From contig JAVVVI010000007.1 of the NCBI GenBank assembly GCA_036652735.1, forward strand, positions 4,587 to 68,586: a stretch of DNA of 64,000 bases, written 5' to 3'. The stretch's first letter is position 1; each line of letters begins with the position of its first letter. The DNA comes from JAGOGN01 sp036652735. GTDB taxonomy: Bacteria; Bacillota; Clostridia; Lachnospirales; Lachnospiraceae. The notes beneath the pieces are model-generated. The model saw nothing but the letters and a program-made list of their open reading frames with translations. It was not told the DNA's origin and made no database searches. Made by a program: the position numbers and the translations under genes. Of the stretch, positions 35,196 to 43,976 are shown piece by piece.

Positions 35196-36632
35196 ATGCC
35201 CAAAGATAAGAAATTAGTAGAATCCATTACATCAATGGAGAAAGATTTTGCACAATGGTATACAGATGTTGTTATTAAATCGGGTTTGATTGATTATACA
35301 AGTGTAAAAGGATGCATGGTAATAAAACCATCCGGTTATGCAATTTGGGAAAATATACAAGCAGAACTGGATAGAAGATTTAAGGAAACAGGAGTAGAAA
35401 ATGTCTATATGCCTCTTCTGATTCCTGAAAGTTTGCTGGAAAAAGAAAAGGATCATGTAGAGGGATTTGCCCCGGAAGTAGCCTGGGTTACACATGGAGG
35501 TTCGGAGCCGTTGCAGGAAAGACTTTGCATACGGCCAACATCAGAGACCTTGTTCTGTGATTTTTATGCAGGAGATATCCATTCATACAGAGATTTACCA
35601 AGAGTCTATAATCAGTGGTGTTCGGTTGTGCGATGGGAGAAAACGACCCGTCCTTTTTTAAGAAGCAGAGAGTTCTTGTGGCAGGAAGGCCATACCGCGC
35701 ATGCAACAGCAGAAGAAGCCCAGAAAAGAACCATTCAGATGCTGAATTTGTATGCCAACTTTTGTGAAGAAGTTCTGGCAATGCCGGTTATGCTGGGACA
35801 AAAAACAGACAGAGAGAAATTCGCAGGGGCAGAGGCAACCTATACTGTGGAGGCTATGATGCATGATGGAAAAGCATTACAATCAGGAACCAGTCACAAC
35901 TTTGGGGACGGATTTGCAAAAGCATTTGGAATTCAGTATACGGATAGAGAGAATAGGCTTCAATATGTTCACCAGACTTCCTGGGGAATGTCCACCCGCT
36001 TAATAGGGGCAATTATAATGGTACATGGAGATGACAGCGGACTGGTTCTGCCACCGAAAATCGCACCGGTTCAGGTAATGATTGTTCCAATTCGTCAGCA
36101 ATGCCAAGGTGTCCTTGAGAAAGCCCAGGAGTTGAAGCAGTACCTTTTAAAGCAATATAGGGTACGTTTGGATGATTCTGACAAGAGTCCGGGGTGGAAG
36201 TTCGCGGAGCAGGAGATGAGGGGAATTCCGCTTAGAATTGAGCTGGGTCCCAAGGATATCGAAGAAAATCACTGTGTAGTGGTTCGACGAGATACGAATG
36301 AGAAGCTTGTAGTTAGTCTGAATCATGTGGAGGAAGAAGTTAAAGTGCTCTTAGATCTCATACAGAATGAGATGTATGAGCGGGCAAAAGAACATAGAGA
36401 TTCCCATATATATGATGCAGCCAGTTATGCAGGGTTCGTAGACTTAGCAGCAAACAATCAGGGATTTGTGCGTGCTATGTGGTGCGGAGATGAGAGCTGT
36501 GAGATTAAAATAAAAGAAGATACAGCTGCAACAAGCAGATGTATTCCATTTAAGCAGGAAAAAATATCAGATGTTTGCGTATGCTGTGGAAAACCGGCAA
36601 AAAAATTAGTGTACTGGGGAAAGGCGTATTAG
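35196..36632 (+). CDS. proS: Prolyl-tRNA synthetase, short type
   Basis: 478 residues, the compact class II form without the editing insert. [14 protein letters not shown] near the start, [12 protein letters not shown] (motif 2) and [23 protein letters not shown] are typical, as is the cysteine-bearing C-terminal zinc-like module ([24 protein letters not shown]). It charges tRNA-Pro. AGAAAGGGG lies before the ATG. There is no room for a T-box in the 55-base leader after the previous gene. Confidence 0.95.
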   Translation: MPKDKKLVESITSMEKDFAQWYTDVVIKSGLIDYTSVKGCMVIKPSGYAIWENIQAELDRRFKETGVENVYMPLLIPESLLEKEKDHVEGFAPEVAWVTHGGSEPLQERLCIRPTSETLFCDFYAGDIHSYRDLPRVYNQWCSVVRWEKTTRPFLRSREFLWQEGHTAHATAEEAQKRTIQMLNLYANFCEEVLAMPVMLGQKTDREKFAGAEATYTVEAMMHDGKALQSGTSHNFGDGFAKAFGIQYTDRENRLQYVHQTSWGMSTRLIGAIIMVHGDDSGLVLPPKIAPVQVMIVPIRQQCQGVLEKAQELKQYLLKQYRVRLDDSDKSPGWKFAEQEMRGIPLRIELGPKDIEENHCVVVRRDTNEKLVVSLNHVEEEVKVLLDLIQNEMYERAKEHRDSHIYDAASYAGFVDLAANNQGFVRAMWCGDESCEIKIKEDTAATSRCIPFKQEKISDVCVCCGKPAKKLVYWGKAY

Positions 36633-36643
36633 GTGTGAAGAAG

Positions 36644-37972
36644 ATGATCCAATTGCCTGAAAAGGTAAAAGAAATAATTATTCGTTTAAAAGAAGCCGGC
36701 TACGAGGGGTATGCAGTAGGCGGCTGTGTTCGTGACTGTATCCTTGAAAGAATACCAACGGATTGGGATATTACAACCTCGGCACCTCCAAATCAGGTAA
36801 AAAGGATCTTCAAACGAACGGTAGATACCGGCATTGAGCATGGTACGGTAACGGTATTGCTTGGAGAGGAAAGCTATGAGGTAACAACCTATCGTATTGA
36901 TGGTGAATATGAGGATGCAAGGCACCCAAAAGAAGTTACCTTTACAGGAAATCTTACAGAGGATCTGCGAAGACGAGACTTTACCATTAATGCAATGGCA
37001 TACAATGAGGAACAGGGTCTGGTGGATGTGTTTGGCGGAACAGAGGATCTGGAAAAAAGGATCATCCGCTGTGTGGGTAATCCCCAAGAGCGTTTTTCAG
37101 AGGATGCATTGAGAATGCTTAGGGCAATTCGATTTGCAGCACAGCTGGATTTTTCCATTGAACAGGAGACTTATCAGGCAATTAGTGAAATGACAGATTT
37201 AATGAATAAGATCAGTGGCGAAAGAATACAGACAGAATTAGTAAAGCTGCTAACCTCATCCCATCCGGAAAATATAAAAATGATATATGAAACGGGACTA
37301 TCCAGGGTTATCCTACCGGAATTTGATGAAATGATGCAATGCCAGCAAAATAGCAAACATCACTGCTATTCGGTTGGAGAGCATACCATCTGCTCACTGA
37401 AGGAAATAAAGCCGGATAAAGTGCTTCGTTTAACGATGCTTCTCCATGACATTGCCAAGCCGGAATGTAAGACTACAGATCCGGATGGAACAAATCATTT
37501 TAAGGGACATCAAAAGCGGGGAGCAGTGGTGGCATATGAACTATTAAAACGATTAAAATTTGACAACGAAACAATTCGCAGGGTGACGGCACTTGTTCGC
37601 TGGCATGATGAAAAGCCTGAGTTACAGGATTCGGAGATAAGAAAAGCGGTGTATCTGGCAGGAACTTTTTGCTATCCCGATTTATTTGCAGTAAAGAGGG
37701 CAGATATTTATGCACAAAGTCTGTATCGGAGAGAGGATAAGCTTGCTTATGTCTCCCGGTATGAGACAATTTACAATACAATTATACAGCGAAAAGACTG
37801 TCTTTCCATTGGCGAACTTAAGATAAATGGCAGAGATTTGTGTGGTTTGGGAATGAAGCAGGGGCCGGAAATCGGAAACCTGTTATGTGATTTACTTAAG
37901 CTTGTACTGGAAGATACCACTAAGAACACAAGAGAAACTCTTTTAAATATTGTCCAAAACCGAATGAAATAG
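36644..37972 (+). CDS. cca: CCA tRNA nucleotidyltransferase with HD domain
   Basis: 442 residues from ATG 36644 (a GTG at 36635 and a start inside proS are alternatives). The catalytic GG and DxD motifs are in YAVGGCVRDCILERIPTDWDITT, and RRDFTINAMAYN follows. The C-terminal half contains an HD domain (LLHDIAKPECK), a phosphohydrolase fused to many bacterial CCA enzymes. It builds or repairs the CCA end of tRNAs. It follows proS at once and is probably cotranscribed. Confidence 0.92.
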   Translation: MIQLPEKVKEIIIRLKEAGYEGYAVGGCVRDCILERIPTDWDITTSAPPNQVKRIFKRTVDTGIEHGTVTVLLGEESYEVTTYRIDGEYEDARHPKEVTFTGNLTEDLRRRDFTINAMAYNEEQGLVDVFGGTEDLEKRIIRCVGNPQERFSEDALRMLRAIRFAAQLDFSIEQETYQAISEMTDLMNKISGERIQTELVKLLTSSHPENIKMIYETGLSRVILPEFDEMMQCQQNSKHHCYSVGEHTICSLKEIKPDKVLRLTMLLHDIAKPECKTTDPDGTNHFKGHQKRGAVVAYELLKRLKFDNETIRRVTALVRWHDEKPELQDSEIRKAVYLAGTFCYPDLFAVKRADIYAQSLYRREDKLAYVSRYETIYNTIIQRKDCLSIGELKINGRDLCGLGMKQGPEIGNLLCDLLKLVLEDTTKNTRETLLNIVQNRMK

Positions 37973-38037
37973 GAAAACCCTTCATAAAATGGAAAGACAC
38001 AGCCGCAGGCGTGAATGAATTTTATGGAGGGATTTTT

Positions 38038-39009
38038 GTGTATCAGAAAATTAGTCAAATTCTAGAACAGTATCCACTAACGGTAAATCGTTCTTACAAA
38101 GGCAGAGGAGCTTTGATCTTAGAGACGGAAAATGGCCTGCGTATTTTGAAAGAATACGGAGGAAGCGAGAAGAGAATCTCATTTATTGGAGAGGTTCAGG
38201 CAGAGATTCAGAAAAAGGTAGACTTTCGGGTAGATACGGTACTTCAAAATGCAGAAGGAATATGCATCTCAAAGGATATGTACGAAAATCAGTATTACAT
38301 GAGAGAATGGTTTAACGGGAGAGAGTGTGATACCAAAGAACGGGAAGAAGTGGTTCGGGCAGCAGAGACGCTGGCACAGCTTCATGGCGCTTTGGAGGAA
38401 TATGAGGGAGAACTTCCGGATTTTATAACAACTGGTCAGGAAGATATTTTTGAGGAATTTGAAAAACATAATAGAGAATTGCGCAAGGTAAAAAATTACA
38501 TAAGAGAGAAAAAGCAAAAGAATTTATTTGAGACAGAATTTCTAAAGGCATATGAGAGCTGCAAACCACAAATCCAGGAACTTGCAGAGAAAGCAGCGGA
38601 GTTAGAACCCCAGAAGAAACTTCTTTGTCACGGCGATTATACACAGCATAATGTAATATTTTTACAAAATGGACTTGGTATCTGCAACTTTGAACAGCTG
38701 TGCTGGAACACACGGATGAGTGATTTGACCACATTTCTCAGAAAGATAATGGAAAAAAACAACTGGAATCTGGGACTTGGAATGGAGATACTGTCGGCAT
38801 ATGAAAAAAACGTTTCTATATCCACGGCGGAATGGCAGGAGCTTTATTTACGGATGGCATACCCAACAAAATTCTGGAAGATAGCAAATCATTATATGAA
38901 TGCACACAAGGCATGGCCCTGTCAGCGTGATTGTGAGAAAATCGAACATTTTATGAATCAATATGAACCAAGAGAGCAGTTTCTTGTATTTTTAAGACAG
39001 ACTTGGTAA
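38038..39009 (+). CDS. CotS-family spore coat protein
   Basis: 323 residues from GTG 38038, with TATGGAGGG seven bases before it; a longer reading from 38011 would include that ribosome site. The fold is that of a sugar or choline kinase-like phosphotransferase: KGRGALILETENG for nucleotide binding, then LLCHGDYTQHNVIF, where the histidine/aspartate pair matches the catalytic loop, and CNFEQLCWNTR in place of the usual metal-binding DFD. That last change hints that kinase activity may be lost, as suspected for CotS-type coat proteins. It probably acts in the spore coat. Confidence 0.8.
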   Translation: MYQKISQILEQYPLTVNRSYKGRGALILETENGLRILKEYGGSEKRISFIGEVQAEIQKKVDFRVDTVLQNAEGICISKDMYENQYYMREWFNGRECDTKEREEVVRAAETLAQLHGALEEYEGELPDFITTGQEDIFEEFEKHNRELRKVKNYIREKKQKNLFETEFLKAYESCKPQIQELAEKAAELEPQKKLLCHGDYTQHNVIFLQNGLGICNFEQLCWNTRMSDLTTFLRKIMEKNNWNLGLGMEILSAYEKNVSISTAEWQELYLRMAYPTKFWKIANHYMNAHKAWPCQRDCEKIEHFMNQYEPREQFLVFLRQTW

Positions 39010-39076
39010 GGAGGCTATTTCCATTTATTCGGGCATAGTGTATAATGGAAGCACAAAGGAAAAAGTTGGTGATGAG

Positions 39077-40285
39077 TTGAAGGTATACAAAAGAATAGTA
39101 GTGTTAATTTTGCTGGCAATGCTGGTGGCCACGCTTTCTGCATGTACGGATGCCGGGGGAAAAGTGACTACCGGACATGGCGGGCTGTTGACCACGGAAG
39201 ATCCCCAACAGGATCAGGAAACACCATCGGTGCTATACCGTGTGATAGGCAGGTCCAGAAAGACAAAACAACTTGCTTTTGAAAAAATAGGCGGAAGCAG
39301 CAGGCAGTATCATTATTTTTATAATGGGACAACTTATGTACTGGACAAATATGGAAAAAACAGGACGATTTCCTTTATTCAACCGGGAGATGTGGTGGAG
39401 TTGAAAATTGACCAGGAGACCGATGTTATTATGGAAATTCAACATTCAGATGAAGTCTGGTGTTATGAGGATGTAGAAAATTATTCAGTAGATTTAGAAA
39501 AAAAGATTTTTTCTATTGGAGAGAAACAATATGGATATGAGGATTCTATTCTGGTAGTGGAAGGGAAAAAAGTCAGGGGAATGGAAGACTTAGACCAAAT
39601 GGACATCTTAAAGGTAACAGGGAGAGGCAGCGAGATCTTAACAATCGCAGTTACAACAGGACATGGTAAGGTACACTTTATTCATACAAAGGAGTTTGAA
39701 GGGGGATATCTTACCATAGGAAATGTTTGCTCTGCCAAGATCATAAAAGATCTTCAGCTTACAATGAGAGAAGGGGAATTCCAGTTGTGGGTTGCCAGTA
39801 ATGGGTATGGTGGAACGGATACCATACACATTCGTTCCGGGAAGATTACAACCATTGATTTAAGCAAATATAAGACAGAAAAAATGAGCTGTAAAGTTAC
39901 ATTTAAGGGAATACAGGAGGATGTGAAAATCACATTAAACGGAGATCCGGTAGAGATGGGACAACCATTTACTTTAAGTTATGGCAGCTACAAACTTACA
40001 GCGGCGGCAAAGGGATATCAGACCTGGTCGGGAATGCTTGTTATTAGTTCGAAAGAGGCAACAATCCTGATTGATTTATCACAGATTACAGATAAAAAAG
40101 ATGGGAAGGATGAACAAACCGTCGATAAAGATTCCGATGAACATACACCTGTTCCACCGGATTCACATACAGACACGCATACGAATACCAATTCCGGAGA
40201 GGATATAGAGAAAGATGACACCACCACAGAGTCCAATACTCTAATTGATGATGTTGTAGATGTGCTAACATCAGGAGGAGATTAA
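39077..40285 (+). CDS. Lipoprotein with PEGA domain
   Basis: 402 residues from TTG 39077, behind GGTGATGA; the TTG places the signal peptide properly before the lipobox LSAC. The middle part is beta-rich, with two or three repeats of short strands. A PEGA-type surface domain lies at about residues 285-330 (LNGDPVEMGQPFTLSYGSYKL then AKGYQTWSG). A tail of about 55 residues is rich in Asp, Thr, Ser and Glu and looks disordered, like a wall-spanning linker. Function unknown; it would be displayed outside the membrane. It follows the cotS gene, but a TATAAT at 39041-39046 may give it its own start. Confidence 0.75.
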   Translation: MKVYKRIVVLILLAMLVATLSACTDAGGKVTTGHGGLLTTEDPQQDQETPSVLYRVIGRSRKTKQLAFEKIGGSSRQYHYFYNGTTYVLDKYGKNRTISFIQPGDVVELKIDQETDVIMEIQHSDEVWCYEDVENYSVDLEKKIFSIGEKQYGYEDSILVVEGKKVRGMEDLDQMDILKVTGRGSEILTIAVTTGHGKVHFIHTKEFEGGYLTIGNVCSAKIIKDLQLTMREGEFQLWVASNGYGGTDTIHIRSGKITTIDLSKYKTEKMSCKVTFKGIQEDVKITLNGDPVEMGQPFTLSYGSYKLTAAAKGYQTWSGMLVISSKEATILIDLSQITDKKDGKDEQTVDKDSDEHTPVPPDSHTDTHTNTNSGEDIEKDDTTTESNTLIDDVVDVLTSGGD

Positions 40286-40309
40286 TGGAAAGGAAGAGGA
40301 GGGCAATTC

Positions 40310-42037
40310 ATGACAGCAGAAGATAGATATAAAGAGTGGCTTTCAGATCCTTATTTTGACAGTGCCACAAAGGAAGAACTAAAAGAAATTGCGCAGGATC
40401 AGAAGGAGATTCAAGAACGTTTTTATAAAGAACTGGAATTTGGAACCGCAGGTTTAAGGGGAATCATTGGCGCCGGAACGAATCGCATGAATAAATATAC
40501 GGTTCAAAAGGCAACCCAGGGACTTGCAAACTATATAAAGAAAGCAGGACTGGCACATAAAGGGGCAGTCATTGCGTATGATTCCAGACGAATGTCACCG
40601 GAATTTGCCAGGGAAGCGGCACTTTGCTTTGCAGGAAATGGAATCAAAGCATATTTATTTGACAGTCTGCGGCCAACGCCGGAGCTTTCCTTTGCCGTTC
40701 GGTATCTTCATGGCGCTGCAGGAATTAATATAACAGCCAGCCACAATCCGGCTGGTTATAATGGATATAAGGTATATTGGGAAGATGGTGCACAAATTAC
40801 ACCACCTCATGACAGTGGAATTACAGAAGAAGTAAGAAACATAAAAGATTTTTCCCAGGTTCATAGTATGACGGAGGAAGAAGCGGGAACAAGTCCTCTC
40901 ATTGAGTATATAGGAGCAGAAATTGATGATGCCTATATTGGAGTTTTAAAAGAGCAGGTGCTGAATTGGGATGCAATAGACCGGATGAAAGAGGAACTTG
41001 AAATTGTGTATACGCCCTTACATGGGGCAGGCAATCTTCCGGTTCGGCGGGTTTTGAGAGAACTGGGATATACAAGAGTATCGGTTGTAAAGGAACAGGA
41101 GGAGCCCGATGGGGAATTTCCAACGGTGTCTTATCCAAATCCGGAGACCGCAGAAGCCTTTGAACTTGGCATAAAGCTGGCAAAAACTTGTAAGGCAGAT
41201 CTGATTTTGGCGACAGATCCGGATGCCGATCGATTGGGAATATATGTCCGTGATATAAAGACAAATGAGTATCATCCATTAACCGGGAATATGTCAGGGT
41301 GTTTAATTGGGGATTATATATTAGCGCAGAAAAGCAAGAAAGCACCATTACCATTGAATGGCGTCTGGGTAAAATCCATTGTAACAACACCTATGGCAGA
41401 TGCCATTGCGGATTATTATGGTATTGAACATGTGCAGGTACTCACGGGTTTTAAATATATTGGCGAAAAAATACGGGAATACGAAATGGATAAGAGCCAT
41501 ACCTATTTGTTTGGAATGGAAGAAAGTTATGGCTGCCTTCCGGCAACCTATGCAAGAGATAAAGATGCCGTGGTGGCAGCAATGCTTCTCTGCGAAGCGG
41601 CAGCGTATTATAAAACAATGGGAAAAACTCTTTGGGATGCAATGATTTCAATGTATGAACGTTATGGGTTCTATTTAGATGAAGTGAAATCAATTACATT
41701 AGAGGGAATGGATGGGAGACAGAAAATGCAGGAGATTATGGAGAATCTTCGAACCAATCCTCCAACTGAGATTGGTGGCAGGAAAGTAGCTATTTTGAAA
41801 GATTATGAGGAAAATCTCATAATTAATAAAAAAATGGGAACCACTACAGAGACAGGTCTTCCAAAATCAAATGTATTATATTATGAAATGGAGCAGAATG
41901 AATGGGTGGCAATTCGTCCATCGGGAACAGAACCAAAGATTAAAATATATTATGGAGTAAAAGGAACCAGTCTTTCTGATGCGGACAGTCGTTTGAAGAA
42001 ATTAGAGAAAAGTGCGGTGGAACTCCTATCAATGTAG
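40310..42037 (+). CDS. pgcA: Phosphoglucomutase/phosphomannomutase
   Basis: 575 residues, like the Bacillus PgcA class. The catalytic serine is in TASHNPAGYNGYK, the metal-binding loop is DPDADRLGIY, the sugar-binding loop GMEESYGC, and the phosphate-binding C-terminal RPSGTEPKIKIY is intact. It interconverts glucose 1-phosphate and glucose 6-phosphate (and perhaps mannose phosphates) for wall glycan precursors. It follows the PEGA lipoprotein by 24 bases with a GGAAGAGGAGGG site. Confidence 0.93.
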   Translation: MTAEDRYKEWLSDPYFDSATKEELKEIAQDQKEIQERFYKELEFGTAGLRGIIGAGTNRMNKYTVQKATQGLANYIKKAGLAHKGAVIAYDSRRMSPEFAREAALCFAGNGIKAYLFDSLRPTPELSFAVRYLHGAAGINITASHNPAGYNGYKVYWEDGAQITPPHDSGITEEVRNIKDFSQVHSMTEEEAGTSPLIEYIGAEIDDAYIGVLKEQVLNWDAIDRMKEELEIVYTPLHGAGNLPVRRVLRELGYTRVSVVKEQEEPDGEFPTVSYPNPETAEAFELGIKLAKTCKADLILATDPDADRLGIYVRDIKTNEYHPLTGNMSGCLIGDYILAQKSKKAPLPLNGVWVKSIVTTPMADAIADYYGIEHVQVLTGFKYIGEKIREYEMDKSHTYLFGMEESYGCLPATYARDKDAVVAAMLLCEAAAYYKTMGKTLWDAMISMYERYGFYLDEVKSITLEGMDGRQKMQEIMENLRTNPPTEIGGRKVAILKDYEENLIINKKMGTTTETGLPKSNVLYYEMEQNEWVAIRPSGTEPKIKIYYGVKGTSLSDADSRLKKLEKSAVELLSM

Positions 42038-42056
42038 TTTAATTCAGCTTTTTTCC

Positions 42057-42085
42057 TTGACAAACGTACAAAAAACAAGTATAAA
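42057..42085 (+). promoter_or_regulatory. Strong promoter of the HU gene
   Basis: TTGACA (42057-42062), 17 bases, TATAAA (42080-42085). Apart from the last base of the -10 it matches the sigma-A consensus exactly, as expected for an abundant DNA-binding protein. Confidence 0.8.
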
Positions 42086-42128
42086 TATGCTTGTAGGTAT
42101 TACGAAATTCAGAGGAGGAATTTTTAAC

Positions 42129-42404
42129 ATGAACAAAGCAGAATTAGTTGCAGTTATTGCAGAAAAAGCAGAGATCACAAAAAAAGATGCAGAAAAAGCA
42201 TTAAAGGCATTTACAGACGTAGTGGCAGAAGAGATGAAAAAAGGTGAGAAGATACAGTTAGTTGGATTTGGAACTTTTGAAGTATCTGAGAGAGCCGAGA
42301 GAACAGGAAGAAATCCACAGAGTGGAGCAGAAATGATTATCCCAGCTTCTAAAGCACCTAAATTTAAAGCAGGAAAAGCTTTAAAAGATATGGTAAATGC
42401 ATAG
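42129..42404 (+). CDS. hup: DNA-binding protein HU
   Basis: 91 residues from ATG 42129, preceded by AGAGGAGGAA; the reading frame runs further upstream but those codons lie over the promoter. The HU body is complete: MNKAELVAVIAEKAEITKKDA, the IQLVGFGTFEV strand and the DNA-binding arm with RTGRNPQSG. It bends and packs chromosomal DNA as a dimer. It heads the region conserved with Bacillus (hup-rqcP-yabP-yabQ-divIC-spoIIE). Confidence 0.97.
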   Translation: MNKAELVAVIAEKAEITKKDAEKALKAFTDVVAEEMKKGEKIQLVGFGTFEVSERAERTGRNPQSGAEMIIPASKAPKFKAGKALKDMVNA

Positions 42405-42416
42405 TATTTAGAATAG

Positions 42417-42444
42417 AAAAGAGGGCGATAGGTCCTCTTTTTTA
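42417..42444 (+). terminator. Terminator of hup
   Basis: AAAAGAGG (42417-42424) and CCTCTTTT (42434-42441) with GCGATAGGT between, then Ts. The next gene may be read through it. Confidence 0.7.
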
Positions 42445-42461
42445 ATTAGGAGGATTCGAAT

Positions 42462-42701
42462 ATGAGATTAGATAAGTTCTTAAAAGTATCACGGATTATA
42501 AAGCGTCGTACCGTGGCAAATGAAGCTTGTGATGCCGGACGTGTTTTGGTAAATGGTAAGGTGGCAAAGGCATCGGTGAATGTAAAACCGGGAGATTGTA
42601 TCGAGATATCTTTTGGCAATAAACCGGTTAAGGTAGAAGTTCTGGATATTCAGGATACGTCCCGTAAAGAAGAAGCCAAGGAGTTATACCGCTATTTATA
42701 A
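42462..42701 (+). CDS. rqcP: S4-domain RNA-binding protein RqcP (YabO)
   Basis: 79 residues, nearly all a single S4 domain (MRLDKFLKVSRIIKRRTVANEACDAGRVLVNG). In Bacillus the RqcP protein helps RqcH add alanine tails to stalled peptides on the large ribosomal subunit, and also shapes 23S rRNA. Position between hup and yabP is the same as there. AATTAGGAGG precedes the ATG by eight bases. Confidence 0.93.
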   Translation: MRLDKFLKVSRIIKRRTVANEACDAGRVLVNGKVAKASVNVKPGDCIEISFGNKPVKVEVLDIQDTSRKEEAKELYRYL

Positions 42702-42782
42702 ACAAGAAAATAACATAAAAAAAGGACTTCCTAATATACTTAAGGAGAAGGGTACCATGTTAAGTTAATAGGAGGTTTTTTA

Positions 42783-43067
42783 ATGGAAGAAAAAATAGCC
42801 GTAAAGGCACATAAAGTTGTGCTGATGAATCGCAATGCAGGTCAGTTCAGCGGAATCCTTGATGTGATTAGTTTTGATCTGGGCGAAATTCTGTTTGAAA
42901 CAGAGCAGGGAATGCTTCAAATCAAGGGCAGTGATTTACATGTTAACCGCCTGACACTGGAAAAGGGTGAGGTTGACATTGAAGGAAAAATTGACAGCTT
43001 TACTTATACGGATACCCAGGGATACGCAAAACAGGGCACAAGTCTTTTTGGAAGGTTGTTTGGTTAA
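42783..43067 (+). CDS. yabP: Sporulation protein YabP
   Basis: 94 residues, the usual length, with the DUF1429/YabP core: HKVVLMNRNAGQFSGILDVISFD and LHVNRLTLEKGEVDIEGKID. Together with YabQ it acts in the mother cell during cortex formation. The ATG follows AATAGGAGG. A four-codon frame (Met-Leu-Ser-stop, 42757-42768) with AAGGAGAAGGG before it lies in the leader. I see only a weak sigma-E-like sequence upstream (TATACT near 42735-42740). Confidence 0.92.
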   Translation: MEEKIAVKAHKVVLMNRNAGQFSGILDVISFDLGEILFETEQGMLQIKGSDLHVNRLTLEKGEVDIEGKIDSFTYTDTQGYAKQGTSLFGRLFG

Positions 43068-43411
43068 TGATTACAATTAGTGGAAGTATCCTTCATGAAT
43101 TAAATTTTTTCCTGTCATCGTTTTTCCTTGGGAGTATGCTTTTATTTTATTATGATGTGATTAAGCTGGTACGGCGGATCGTTCCGCATAGAAAATTTTT
43201 AATGGGAATAGAAGATGTTATCTTTTGGATGCTGGCAGCAGTCAACATATTTTCCATGGTTTTTCAAAAAAATCAAGGACTGATTCGGGGATTTTCCATA
43301 ATGGGAATTGTGGTGGGAATGTTGGTGTATCACATTAGTTTAAGCAGACTATTTGCATTTTTAATAAAAAAAGTAGAAGAAAAAATAAAAAAAGTCTTGA
43401 AAAAAAGGTGA
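43067..43411 (+). CDS. yabQ: Spore cortex protein YabQ
   Basis: 114 residues with three predicted helices (LNFFLSSFFLGSMLLFYYDVI, IFWMLAAVNIFSMVF, GFSIMGIVVGMLVYHI), the family DUF1290-like pattern and a basic tail (KKVEEKIKKVLKKR). It overlaps yabP by one base, so the pair is translated together. Needed for spore cortex in Bacillus. Confidence 0.9.
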   Translation: MITISGSILHELNFFLSSFFLGSMLLFYYDVIKLVRRIVPHRKFLMGIEDVIFWMLAAVNIFSMVFQKNQGLIRGFSIMGIVVGMLVYHISLSRLFAFLIKKVEEKIKKVLKKR

Positions 43412-43457
43412 GATGTGTATACAATGGTAATATCTAACTTTGAAAGAGGTGTGTGGA

Positions 43458-43763
43458 ATGGCAGCAAGGAATCGAAGAAATTCAAAAAATAACAAAACAG
43501 CCATGCGTTGTGTAACAGTAGTGGTGCTGCTGCTTCTTGTTGTTATGTCAATAAATATAGTAAGATTGTACCAAAGAGATGAGGAATATGCTCAAAAGGA
43601 GCAGAATTTAACGGTTCAATATGAAGAAGAAACAAAAAGAGAGAAGGACCTTCTTGATTTTGAAGCATTTACTAAGACTTTAGATTATGTGGAAGAAGTA
43701 GCAAGAGAAAAACTGGGCATGGTCTTTGAAAATGAGATTGTGTTTAAATCAAAAAGCAAATAA
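43458..43763 (+). CDS. divIC: Septum protein DivIC/FtsB family
   Basis: 101 residues from ATG 43458, behind GAAAGAGGTG. A basic N-terminus (RNRRNSKNNKTAMR), one membrane helix (VTVVVLLLLVVMSINIVRLY), a coiled coil rich in Glu and Gln, and the closing LDYVEEVAREKLGMVFENEIVF motif. It joins the FtsL-DivIB complex at the division site. Position between yabQ and spoIIE matches Bacillus. Confidence 0.93.
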   Translation: MAARNRRNSKNNKTAMRCVTVVVLLLLVVMSINIVRLYQRDEEYAQKEQNLTVQYEEETKREKDLLDFEAFTKTLDYVEEVAREKLGMVFENEIVFKSKSK

Positions 43764-43791
43764 TGACCGGAGTGTCATCCATATAGTACTG

Positions 43792-43826
43792 AAAAATGAA
43801 TCCTGCCTGCAGGATTCATTTTTATT
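43792..43826 (+). terminator. Terminator of the hup-divIC unit
   Basis: AAAAATGAATCCTG, loop CCTG, CAGGATTCATTTTT: a fully paired stem with its own T run. It separates the vegetative/sporulation block from spoIIE. Confidence 0.85.
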
Positions 43827-43837
43827 AGGAGGTAAAG

Positions 43838-43870
43838 ATGTTAAACAGCTTGAACCCCGTGGTGCTGTAG
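43838..43870 (+). CDS. Ten-codon reading frame with perfect ribosome site
   Basis: ATG at 43838 reads MLNSLNPVVL and stops at TAG (43868-43870). AGGAGGT (43827-43833) lies four bases before it. It sits between a strong terminator and the spoIIE promoter, so nothing seen here clearly transcribes it. It could be a leader peptide, a gene remnant or chance. Confidence 0.25.
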   Translation: MLNSLNPVVL

Positions 43871-43907
43871 ACTTCTGTCTAAAACTTCCAAAAATCTCCA
43901 CTTAATT

Positions 43908-43940
43908 TTGACAGACATTGCGTCTGATTCTTTTTATAAT
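43908..43940 (+). promoter_or_regulatory. Spo0A-type spoIIE promoter with 21-bp spacing
   Basis: TTGACA (43908-43913) and TATAAT (43935-43940) are both perfect but 21 bases apart. In Bacillus spoIIE has the same unusual 21-bp spacing and depends on Spo0A. Possible Spo0A boxes are TGTCAAAA on the minus strand (covering 43906-43913) and TGTCTAAAA at about 43876-43884, each with one mismatch to TGTCGAA. Confidence 0.7.
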
Positions 43941-43976
43941 TAGCCTCTGGCAATGAACAGAGAAGGAGAGGTTATT

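Noticed and set aside
37951..38037. Sigma-K promoter before cotS
   Set aside because: CATAAAATG is one base off and the nearest AACC is 21 bases away, so the spacing is wrong.
39034..39042. CATAGTGTA as a sigma-K -10 before the PEGA lipoprotein
   Set aside because: No AC-containing -35 lies 15-17 bases upstream; an ordinary TATAAT overlaps it.
42757..42768. Met-Leu-Ser mini frame before yabP as a leader peptide
   Set aside because: Too short to judge; the ribosome site may be chance in a purine-rich leader.
43838..43900. tRNA or tRNA fragment between divIC and spoIIE
   Set aside because: Bacillus has tRNA genes near here, but there is no TTCGA loop, no acceptor stem and no cloverleaf.
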